Below, one piece after another: positions 23,495-30,366 of a stretch of DNA of 64,000 nt. Location of the stretch: positions 1 through 64,000 of the forward strand of contig NZ_CP019314.1 in assembly GCF_001969365.1 (NCBI RefSeq). Direction: 5' to 3'. This stretch comes from Tateyamaria omphalii. GTDB taxonomy: Bacteria; Pseudomonadota; Alphaproteobacteria; Rhodobacterales; Rhodobacteraceae. Position numbers and translations under genes: made by a program. Numbering within the stretch: the first letter of the stretch is position 1; the number at the start of each line of letters is the position of its first letter. A model generated the notes under the pieces. The model did no database searches, was not told where the DNA came from, and saw nothing but the letters and a program-made list of their open reading frames with translations.

Positions 23495-24673
23495 ATGACC
23501 TACGTTCCCATCACACCGTTTCGCGGGACGGTGAACGCCCTTGTATTGGCGCGCGAACATCTGGCCGGGCGGGCGAAAACCCTGCCCCGCGCCGACAAGT
23601 GGGAGGTGCTGCGCGAATTGGGCGTGGCCGGCCCGAAGCTGGGCGTCAGCGACCGACAATTGACCGTGCTTCAGGCCCTTCTCAGCTTCCACCCCGAAGT
23701 CGAACTGGGTGGAAGCGGGGATCGACCGGTTGTCTTCCCTTCCAACGCGTCGATCTGCGAACGGTTGAACGGCATGGCCTGCTCGACCATGCGGCGGCAT
23801 CTGGCGGGTCTGGTGCAGGCTGGTCTTATCATCCGGCGCGACAGCCCCAACGGCAAACGCTATTCCAGTCGGTCAGGTGGCGCCTTCGGCTTCGACCTCT
23901 CCCCCCTCGCCCTCCGCTTCGCCGAGATTTGTGCCGTGGCAGAGGATGTACGGGCCGAGCGGGACCGCCTCAAGCGCCTCCGCCAGACCGTCAGCCTGAT
24001 GCGCCGCGATCTGGCCGCGCTTGCCGCCTACGGTGCTGATACACAGCCTGACCTCGGGATCTGGGACGCATTCTCCGACCTCGCGATCCTGACCGCCCGC
24101 GACTTGCGTCGGCGCCTCGACGAGGATGATTTGGGACGGCTGGAATGCGTGCTCAATGACGCGTTGGACAAAGCCCGTTCCGTGTTCGAAGCAGAAGATA
24201 TGATCACCAAAGATGCTGAGAATGAGCAGCACCATCATAATTCAAAGACAGACATATCTGTACTTGAACCAAGCTGTGGACGCGTACCGGATGAAACGGA
24301 TCCGACCTTGGACGATACTTCGAAACCTGCGACACGTGAGGACGCCCAGCCAAACATCCCGCTGGCTTTGGTGTTGTCGGTTTGTGCGGAGATTGCGGTC
24401 TACAGCGATCGACCAATCAGGCATTGGCACGACCTTGTCAGGGCGGCGGATATGGTGCGGCCGATGATGGGTATTCAGCCCTCAGCATGGGGGGAAGCTG
24501 TGAAGGCGATGGGGCCTGAGCAGGCGGCAGTCACAGTGGCGGCGATGCTGGAGAGGTTTGACCAGATCAAGTCGCCCGGAGGATATCTGAGGCACCTGGC
24601 GCGGCAAGCCATGGCGGGGAAATTCTCTTGTGCGCCGATGGTGATGGCGTTGACGCGGAGGGAGGCGGCTTGA
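23495..24673 (+). CDS. repC: Plasmid replication initiator RepC
   Basis: A 392-residue repABC initiator, starting MTYVPITPFRGTVNALVLAR (an ATG 9 bases earlier is possible). The N-terminal winged-helix half includes LGVSDRQLTVLQALLSFHP and FPSNASICERLNGMACSTMRRHLAGLV with LIIRRDSPNGKRYSSR; the C-terminal half includes GIQPSAWGEAVKAMGPEQAAV and SPGGYLRHLARQA. RepC binds the origin, which in studied repABC plasmids lies inside repC itself. An AT-rich stretch interrupts the otherwise GC-rich gene at about 24195-24280. RepC level is limited by the antisense RNA upstream. Confidence 0.94.
   Translation: MTYVPITPFRGTVNALVLAREHLAGRAKTLPRADKWEVLRELGVAGPKLGVSDRQLTVLQALLSFHPEVELGGSGDRPVVFPSNASICERLNGMACSTMRRHLAGLVQAGLIIRRDSPNGKRYSSRSGGAFGFDLSPLALRFAEICAVAEDVRAERDRLKRLRQTVSLMRRDLAALAAYGADTQPDLGIWDAFSDLAILTARDLRRRLDEDDLGRLECVLNDALDKARSVFEAEDMITKDAENEQHHHNSKTDISVLEPSCGRVPDETDPTLDDTSKPATREDAQPNIPLALVLSVCAEIAVYSDRPIRHWHDLVRAADMVRPMMGIQPSAWGEAVKAMGPEQAAVTVAAMLERFDQIKSPGGYLRHLARQAMAGKFSCAPMVMALTRREAA
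24195..24280. other. AT-rich segment within repC, probable replication origin
   Basis: This stretch of repC is clearly richer in A and T than the flanking code and encodes a low-complexity linker (ENEQHHHNSKTDIS). In other repABC plasmids oriV has been mapped to an AT-rich region inside repC. The placement here is by analogy; the GC-skew switch of the window also falls around repABC. Confidence 0.5.
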
Positions 24674-24675
24674 GA

Positions 24676-24691
24676 GTTCACAGCTGTGAAC
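24676..24691. promoter_or_regulatory. parS centromere site 1
   Basis: GTTCACAGCTGTGAAC is a perfect 16-bp palindrome fitting the repABC parS consensus GTT-N4-GC-N4-AAC. It begins 3 bases after the repC stop and is the expected RepB binding site. Confidence 0.88.
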
Positions 24692-24719
24692 TTTGTACCG
24701 TGCGGTCTGTTGACCGAAA

Positions 24720-24735
24720 GTTCACAGCTGTGAAC
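24720..24735. promoter_or_regulatory. parS centromere site 2
   Basis: An identical copy of GTTCACAGCTGTGAAC, 44 bp centre to centre from site 1 (about four helical turns). A short inverted repeat, CGGTC-TGTT-GACCG (24703-24716), lies between the two sites. The palindrome extends by flanking AAA/TTT here. Confidence 0.88.
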
Positions 24736-24886
24736 TTTTCCCCCGACGCTGCCCTCTATGCCCCACAAAGGCGGCAAATAATCTTTACAACATCCGGCCG
24801 GAAAGATACCAAAACGACTGATTGCGCGCCCCACCCCAATGCCTGGCAGGCCCCGCGCTGGCAACTGCACAACAGGTGGGGATATC

Positions 24887-26932
24887 ATGCAGAGATGTAT
24901 TCTGGGGGGCGTGGCGATACTCGCTGCGGGCGCGACAACGGTTCAGGCACAGGACGTTCCGGTCGAATTGCCGCCGCTGATACTTGGTACAGCGCTGCGC
25001 GCCGACCGGGACATTCGGGACACGCCCGTGGCCGCTTCGGTCGTTTCGGGCGAAACGCTGGAAAGACGGCAAGCAGATACGATCGAAGAGTTGATCGGGG
25101 ACGTGCCGGGCGTGTCGATCGAAGGCGGGCCACGTAGCGTGGCGCAAGAGATCAACATCCGGGGTTTTCAGGACGAGCAGGTGGTGCTGCGCTTTGACGG
25201 CGGACGCTTCAACTTCAATCGGGCGCATAGCGGGCGCTTTTTCTTTGACCCGGATATCGTGCAGAAGGTCGAGGTCGTCAGGGGAGGGGGGTCGACCCTG
25301 TTTGGGTCAGGCGCCATCGGCGGTGTCGTCGCGGTTGAAACCAAGGATGTCGAAGATCTGTTGCTGCCGGGCCAGACAACCGGCGCCCGCTTGCGCTTTG
25401 GCTATTCCGACAACGGCCAGGTCTGGAGCCCGTCTGCCACGGTCTATGGCGATTACGGCAGCTTTGATGCGCTGGCCTTTATCGGTGGGCGCGAGTTCGG
25501 CACGTCGCTGGAAGACGGCAATGGGGACGAGATCCTGCGATCCGAAGTGGACAGCTTGAATGGGCTGATCAAGCTGGGCTTTGAGCCGACCGAGGATCAG
25601 CGGTTTGAGTTGAACCTGTCCTATTACGAAGATGACGGACTGGTGCCGCCCAACGCCAATACCGAAGCCGATCCGGACCCGCGTACAGGCAATGATTCCG
25701 AGCGGTCGGCGGAGATTTTCACCTATCGCATGTCCTGGGACTGGAACCCGGAAGGGTCCGACCTGGTGGATCTGTCGGTGCTGCTTTATGGCAATACGCT
25801 TGAGATTCAGGACGACCGTATCCGGGACGGGCGGGCCGACTTTACCGAATATGACACCATTGGCTTTGAGGTTACGAACCGGTCGCGGTTCGATGTCGGG
25901 GTTCCGGTCGACCTGGTCTATGGGGTCGAGGCCTTTCGGGATGAGCAGAGCGGTACGCGCAACGGTGCCGCACGTGTGCAATTCCCGGACGCCGAAGCGA
26001 CGACGCTCGGTGTTTTTGCCGAAGCAACCTTTGGCGTGACCGACCGGCTGGACCTGATCGCGGGCGTCCGGTTCGACCAGTATGACCGGGACGTGGACGA
26101 CCCCACGCTGGAGGATGCGGATGATGATTTCTTGTCCCCGCGCATCGGCTTTAGCTTTCGGCCCAATGATGACTGGCAGATCTTTGGCAACATCGCGCGG
26201 GCGTTCCGCGCGCCGACGCTGACCGAACTTTACAATGACGGGGTGCATTTTTCCTATGGGTTCCGTAACGGGGTCGAATTCACCAACAATTTTTTGCCGA
26301 ACCCTGATCTTGAGGCAGAGGAGTCGACGCAAGTTGAACTGGGCGCGCGGTTCGATCGGGCGAACATGTTCCGGCCGGGGGACAGCCTGCGCCTGTCGGC
26401 GAATGCCTATTATGCCGATGTCGAGAATTTCATTGATGCCATCGTGTTTGAACCGGGGCAGGGACCTCGGGTTCCGGGATCTCCGACCGTGCTTGCCACG
26501 TCGACCCAGCGGAACATTGATGCCGAGCTGTACGGCTTCGAGGCTGAGTTGGATTATGATGCAGGCAATTGGTTTGGCGGGTTGGCCCTGACGTTGCCCG
26601 AAGGCGAGGCGAAGAACGGTGAGGAGTTGGGGTCGATCCCGCAGGCGCGTTTGACGGCCACCCTGGGCTATCGACCGACATCGGAATGGACCGTGGGCGC
26701 ACGCGCAACCTTTGCCGGGGACCAGAATGACGTGCCGGAGACCGGGCGGCCCGGAGAAGCCTTTACCGTGGTGGACCTGTTCGGGTCATGGGCGCCGGAG
26801 CGGGGGCCGTTACAAAATGCGGTGTTCCGTGCGGGCATCGACAACGTGTTTGACGAGCAATACGTGATTTATCCAAATGAGCTGCCGCAAGCGGGTCGGT
26901 CGATCAAATTGTCGGCGTCCTTTCAGTTCTAA
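24887..26932 (+). CDS. hmuR: TonB-dependent haem/haemoglobin receptor
   Basis: A 681-residue outer-membrane receptor with signal peptide (MQRCILGGVAILAAGATTVQAQ), plug domain (DTIEELIGDVPGVSIEGG, INIRGFQDEQVVLRFDGGR, VEVVRGGGSTLFGSGAIGG) and beta-barrel ending in SASFQF. The haem-receptor signature is present: FRAP at residues 440-443 and NPDL at 472-475, normally flanking the extracellular histidine that takes haem. ATG 24887 follows AGGTGGGG. It lies alone next to parS, 21 kb from hmuTUV. A weak promoter candidate (TTTACA-N17-TACCAA, 24784-24812) contains the palindrome TCCGGCCGGA. Confidence 0.9.
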   Translation: MQRCILGGVAILAAGATTVQAQDVPVELPPLILGTALRADRDIRDTPVAASVVSGETLERRQADTIEELIGDVPGVSIEGGPRSVAQEINIRGFQDEQVVLRFDGGRFNFNRAHSGRFFFDPDIVQKVEVVRGGGSTLFGSGAIGGVVAVETKDVEDLLLPGQTTGARLRFGYSDNGQVWSPSATVYGDYGSFDALAFIGGREFGTSLEDGNGDEILRSEVDSLNGLIKLGFEPTEDQRFELNLSYYEDDGLVPPNANTEADPDPRTGNDSERSAEIFTYRMSWDWNPEGSDLVDLSVLLYGNTLEIQDDRIRDGRADFTEYDTIGFEVTNRSRFDVGVPVDLVYGVEAFRDEQSGTRNGAARVQFPDAEATTLGVFAEATFGVTDRLDLIAGVRFDQYDRDVDDPTLEDADDDFLSPRIGFSFRPNDDWQIFGNIARAFRAPTLTELYNDGVHFSYGFRNGVEFTNNFLPNPDLEAEESTQVELGARFDRANMFRPGDSLRLSANAYYADVENFIDAIVFEPGQGPRVPGSPTVLATSTQRNIDAELYGFEAELDYDAGNWFGGLALTLPEGEAKNGEELGSIPQARLTATLGYRPTSEWTVGARATFAGDQNDVPETGRPGEAFTVVDLFGSWAPERGPLQNAVFRAGIDNVFDEQYVIYPNELPQAGRSIKLSASFQF

Positions 26933-26958
26933 GAACAGTGTAACATATTGTTCTAGAA
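26927..26958. terminator. Inverted repeat between convergent hmuR and mnhG
   Basis: TTCTAAGAACA (26927-26937) pairs with TGTTCTAGAA (26949-26958) apart from one bulged A. It spans the hmuR stop codon and lies between two convergent genes. No T-run follows on either strand, so its role as a terminator is uncertain. Confidence 0.4.
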
Positions 26959-26977
26959 GGGAATATGCCGCTACAAG

Positions 26978-27301
26978 CTAGCTGTCCGGCTTCGAATCCT
27001 GTTTCTGGCGCGGGGTCCATGGATTGATGCCCAGGCGGAGCGAGGCGCGTCCGATCATGTGCGCGCCGATGGGGGCCGTCAGCAGCAGGAAGAACACGAT
27101 CAGCACGCAGCGCACGATAATGCCGGGTTCGGCAAAGTGCAGTGCGGCCCCGGCCATCACCAGGCCGGAGCCCAGCGTGCCGACCTTGGTGGCGGCGTGC
27201 ATCCGTGTGAACACGTCCGGGAGGCGTATGACGCCGACGCCCGCGGCAACTGTCATGGCGGCCCCTAGAAAGACGAGGATGGCCGCGGCGAGGTCGATCA
27301 T
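26978..27301 (-). CDS. mnhG: Mrp-type Na+/H+ antiporter subunit G
   Basis: A 107-residue membrane protein with three helices and the MnhG/PhaG family blocks GVIRLPDVFTRMHAATKVGTLG and APIGAHMIGRAS. It is the last subunit of the seven-gene Mrp complex, which exchanges Na+ (or K+) for H+ at the inner membrane. The start overlaps the mnhF stop as ATGA. The C-terminus is a short polar tail (PWTPRQKQDSKPDS). Confidence 0.92.
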   Translation of the reverse strand: MIDLAAAILVFLGAAMTVAAGVGVIRLPDVFTRMHAATKVGTLGSGLVMAGAALHFAEPGIIVRCVLIVFFLLLTAPIGAHMIGRASLRLGINPWTPRQKQDSKPDS

Positions 27302-27606
27302 TCTGTTTGCTCCTCTTCGTCTTCGCGTGCCTCGCGTCGGATCACCACCCGTTCGGCAAAGCGCGCCAGTGCGACCGTGGCCAGAAAGCCCACCAATGCC
27401 AGCACGAGGGCCACATCGAGAAAGGCGGCGTCCTGCGACCGGATCGCGGCGAGGCCGCAAAAGGCCACGATAGAGACCGTCATCTGGTCCAGCGCCACCA
27501 CGCGGTCGGGCAGGGTGGGCCCGATGGCGAGCCGGACGAGGGCGAGCCCCACGCCGATGAAGACGAGCGCAAAGCCAAGCGTCAGAACGGTGTCCATAAG
27601 TGTCAT
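27298..27606 (-). CDS. mnhF: Mrp-type Na+/H+ antiporter subunit F
   Basis: A 102-residue, three-helix subunit with the family block RLAIGPTLPDRVVALDQMTV and AAFLDVALVLALVGFLATVALARF, including the conserved GP-DR and the membrane aspartates. I start it at 27606, where ATG overlaps the mnhE stop as ATGA; ATG 27597 in the same frame is the alternative. The acidic tail (REAREDEEEQTE) is cytoplasmic. Confidence 0.92.
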   Translation of the reverse strand: MTLMDTVLTLGFALVFIGVGLALVRLAIGPTLPDRVVALDQMTVSIVAFCGLAAIRSQDAAFLDVALVLALVGFLATVALARFAERVVIRREAREDEEEQTE

Positions 27607-28088
27607 TCCCGGTCCTCCACGGCGTCGATCACCCAGCGTTCCATCCCCTCTTTGAGCGAGCGGCACACCGCCTCGGGGTCGTCGGCGAACATGACGTGCA
27701 GCTTGAGCGTTTTGCGGTCCGCGCTGACGTCGATGCTAAGTGTGCCCGGTGTCAGCGAGATGAGATTTGTCACCAGCAGGATGCCTGCATCGGTCTTGAC
27801 GTCGAGCGGCATGTTCACGATGGCCGGGTTCGAGCGGTGCGTGGGCGTGAAGATGTCCCAAAGTACCTCGATGCTGGACACGATCAATTCGTAGTTGAAC
27901 AGCACCAGCAGCTTGATCCAGTACCAGACCCGCTTGAAATACGTCGATTTGACCCCTGCCAGCGGCTGGATCAGCATCAGCACGAAATAGCCCACCGCCA
28001 GGCCCGACAGCACCGACAGCCAGGTGAATGTGTTGAACAGGATCATCCACGCCACGGCGAAGAAGATGTTGGCGACAAGCGTGTTCAT
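27603..28088 (-). CDS. mnhE: Mrp-type Na+/H+ antiporter subunit E
   Basis: A 161-residue subunit with N-terminal helices (NIFFAVAWMILFNTFTWLSVLSGLAVGYFVLMLI) and a soluble C-terminal domain. Family landmarks are LLVLFNYELIVSSIEVLWDIF and PAIVNMPLDVKTDAGILLVTNLISLTPGT-type sequence with the conserved TPGT. It overlaps mnhD by 4 bases and mnhF by 4 bases. Confidence 0.92.
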   Translation of the reverse strand: MNTLVANIFFAVAWMILFNTFTWLSVLSGLAVGYFVLMLIQPLAGVKSTYFKRVWYWIKLLVLFNYELIVSSIEVLWDIFTPTHRSNPAIVNMPLDVKTDAGILLVTNLISLTPGTLSIDVSADRKTLKLHVMFADDPEAVCRSLKEGMERWVIDAVEDRE

Positions 28089-29584
28089 GTCTCACCTCCG
28101 AGTACCGTTGTGATATAGGCCGTGGGGTCCAGAAGTTGCGCGGCGGCGTCCTTGGCGAAGGTCACGAAGGGTTCGGGCGAGAAGCCGATGACCAGCGTCA
28201 TGGCCGCAAGCGCCGCGATTGGGATCAGGAGGTGCCGTCTGGCCTGTGGCGTGAGTTGGTTCAGGGTCGGGTCGACGCCTTCGGGATGGGGTTTCCAAAA
28301 GGCTTCGGCCCAGATCTTGGTCATCGAGAAGATGGTGAGCAGGCCCACGAGGAGGGCGACGGCGGCGATGATCCAGCCTTGGTTTTCGATGGCTGCCGCC
28401 ACAAGCACGTATTTGGCCCAGAAGCCTGACAGTGGCGGAAAGCCTGCCAGAGAGAAGGCGGGGATGAAGAAGAGGCATGCCAGCAAGGGCGCGGATTTGT
28501 AGAGCCCGCCGATGCGGTTCAGGTCTGTAGAGCCTGCGGTGCGTTCGGCGACGCCTGCGATGAGGAAGAGGTTCGCCTTTACGATGATGTGGTGGACGAG
28601 GTAGAATACCGCTCCAGCCACAGCGAGCGGGGTCAGCAGGGCGAGGCCCATGATCATGTAGCCGATCTGGCTGACGATGTGGAACGACAGGATCTTGCGA
28701 ATGTCGTTCTGAGCTGCGGCGCCGAGGACGCCGGTGACCATGGTCAGCCCGGCCACCCAAAGCAGGATTTGGTGCGTGAAGCCGATGTCGCCGTCGAACA
28801 CGAGCGTGAACATGCGGATCAGGGCGTAGACGCCGACCTTGGTCAAGAGCCCCGCGAAGACCGCCGAGACCGAGAAGGCGGGCGTGTGGTAGGCGGCGGG
28901 GAGCCAGAAGAACAGGGGGAAGACCGCCGCTTTGACCCCGAAGGCGACCATGAACATCATCGCCACGACAGTCACGAGGCCCTGGTTTTCCACGGTATCC
29001 AGCGTGCGCGCGATGTCGGCCATGTTGAGCGTGCCGGTCATGCCATAGAGCAGGCCGATGCCCGACAGGAACAGGATGGTCGAGATCAGGTTGAGCGTGA
29101 CGTATTTGATGCCGCCGTCGATCTGGTCCTTGTTGCCGCCAAGGATCAGCAGGCCGAAGGACGAGATCAGCATGACCTCGAACCAGACATAGAGATTGAA
29201 GAGGTCGCCGGTCAGGAATGCGCCCACGACGCCACCGATCAGGATGTTGAAGAGGGCATGATAGCCCAGATGCTCCTTGCGTTCGTCAATGTCTGTCAGC
29301 GCATAGACCGACACGGCCAGTGCCGTGATTGCGGTGATGACGACCATGACGGCAGACAGGTAGTCGGCCACCAGCGTGATGCCGAAGGGGGCAGACCAGC
29401 CGCCCATTTGCGCGGCGATCACTCCCTGATCAAGCACGCGCACCATGAGCAGGATCGAGGCCCCCAGCAGCACGGCGTTGCCTGCGACGCTGAACCAGCG
29501 CCCGGCAGCCCCGTAGCGGGCAAGGAAGGCCAGTACCGCCGTCAGGAAGGGCAGTACGAGAGGTGTTGCAAGGGTCCAGGTCAT
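28085..29584 (-). CDS. mnhD: Mrp-type Na+/H+ antiporter subunit D
   Basis: A 499-residue polytopic protein of the NuoM/NuoN/MrpD family with about 14 helices. The key glutamate lies in YVWFEVMLISSFGLLIL, and the discontinuous helix with lysine in AFGVKAAVFPLFFWLPAAYHTPAFSVSAV, as in proton-pumping complex I subunits. It is one of the two large ion-translocating subunits together with MnhA. It overlaps mnhC and mnhE by 4 bases each. Confidence 0.94.
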   Translation of the reverse strand: MTWTLATPLVLPFLTAVLAFLARYGAAGRWFSVAGNAVLLGASILLMVRVLDQGVIAAQMGGWSAPFGITLVADYLSAVMVVITAITALAVSVYALTDIDERKEHLGYHALFNILIGGVVGAFLTGDLFNLYVWFEVMLISSFGLLILGGNKDQIDGGIKYVTLNLISTILFLSGIGLLYGMTGTLNMADIARTLDTVENQGLVTVVAMMFMVAFGVKAAVFPLFFWLPAAYHTPAFSVSAVFAGLLTKVGVYALIRMFTLVFDGDIGFTHQILLWVAGLTMVTGVLGAAAQNDIRKILSFHIVSQIGYMIMGLALLTPLAVAGAVFYLVHHIIVKANLFLIAGVAERTAGSTDLNRIGGLYKSAPLLACLFFIPAFSLAGFPPLSGFWAKYVLVAAAIENQGWIIAAVALLVGLLTIFSMTKIWAEAFWKPHPEGVDPTLNQLTPQARRHLLIPIAALAAMTLVIGFSPEPFVTFAKDAAAQLLDPTAYITTVLGGET

Positions 29585-29946
29585 TTCGTGTCTTCTGTGC
29601 GCGGCTCAGCGATCCGCATGTCGTCGGAGTACAGCGTGCCCAGCGTGGAGTAGGCGCGAAACATCAGCACGAGGGCAAAGGCAAAGAGGCCGAAGCCGAT
29701 CACGATGGCCGTCAGCACCAGCGCCTGGGGCAGCGCATTGGCGACATCGCCCACGGGTCCTTCGGCACCTTCGGCGATCAGGGGCGGTGCGCCGGAGGTG
29801 AGCCGCCCTGACACGAAAATGATCAGGTTCGCCGCGTTCGAGATCAGCACCAGCCCGAAGATGAACCGCAGCACGTTGCGCGCAAGCATCAGGTAGACCG
29901 AGGTGGCAACCAGCACGCCGATGGTTATGGCAAGGAGCGCCTCCAT
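29581..29946 (-). CDS. mnhC: Mrp-type Na+/H+ antiporter subunit C
   Basis: A 121-residue NuoK-like subunit with three helices: ALLAITIGVLVATSVYLML, FGLVLISNAANLIIFVSG and ALVLTAIVIGFGLFAFALVLMF. The DPLPQALVLTAIVIG-type segment (here NALPQALVLTAIVIG) is diagnostic. The stop of mnhB abuts its ATG directly, with no gap. Confidence 0.93.
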   Translation of the reverse strand: MEALLAITIGVLVATSVYLMLARNVLRFIFGLVLISNAANLIIFVSGRLTSGAPPLIAEGAEGPVGDVANALPQALVLTAIVIGFGLFAFALVLMFRAYSTLGTLYSDDMRIAEPRTEDTK

Positions 29947-30366
29947 CTAGATCTCCTCTTCCATGGCGAAGACGATGGAGAGGATGGAACCGAAGACCAC
30001 CAGGTAGACCCCGATATCGAAGACGAGGACGGTGGAGAGGGGGATCCCCTTGTCCTCGGGCGTTTCATTGATGAACAGCCATTGGCCGGTGAACAGCGCA
30101 TCGCCAAAGACGGCCGCTGCGATGCCTGCAAGCAGCGCGATGCCCAGCCCGGCCATTGCGATGTTCTGTGGCATGACCTTGAGTGCGGCGCGCGCGTCTG
30201 CGGTCCCGCAGGCCAGCGCAAACAGCACAAAGCCCGTGGAGCCGATGAGACCGCCGATAAAGCCGCCCCCAGGTTCGTTATGGCCGCGGATCAGCATGTA
30301 GAGCGAGAACAGCACCAGAAGCCCGCAGAGATACCGGGTGCCCACGCGCAAGATGATCGAATTCAT
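29947..30366 (-). CDS. mnhB: Mrp-type Na+/H+ antiporter subunit B
   Basis: A 139-residue subunit with the conserved start ILRVGTRYLCGLLVLFSLYMLIRGHNEPGGGFIGGL-type sequence, where HNEPGGGFIGG is the family hallmark, and FDIGVYLVVFGSILSIVFAMEEE at the end. It is a separate gene here, not fused to mnhA. It overlaps mnhA by 4 bases. Confidence 0.93.
   Translation of the reverse strand: MNSIILRVGTRYLCGLLVLFSLYMLIRGHNEPGGGFIGGLIGSTGFVLFALACGTADARAALKVMPQNIAMAGLGIALLAGIAAAVFGDALFTGQWLFINETPEDKGIPLSTVLVFDIGVYLVVFGSILSIVFAMEEEI

Noticed and set aside
24676..24735. Rho-independent terminator of repC
   Set aside because: The two palindromes are identical, fit the parS consensus exactly and are not followed by a T-run at the first copy.
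28589..29653. A 354-codon plus-strand frame opposite mnhD
   Set aside because: Composition (mostly D, E, H, R, Q) is that of an antisense shadow of a membrane protein gene.
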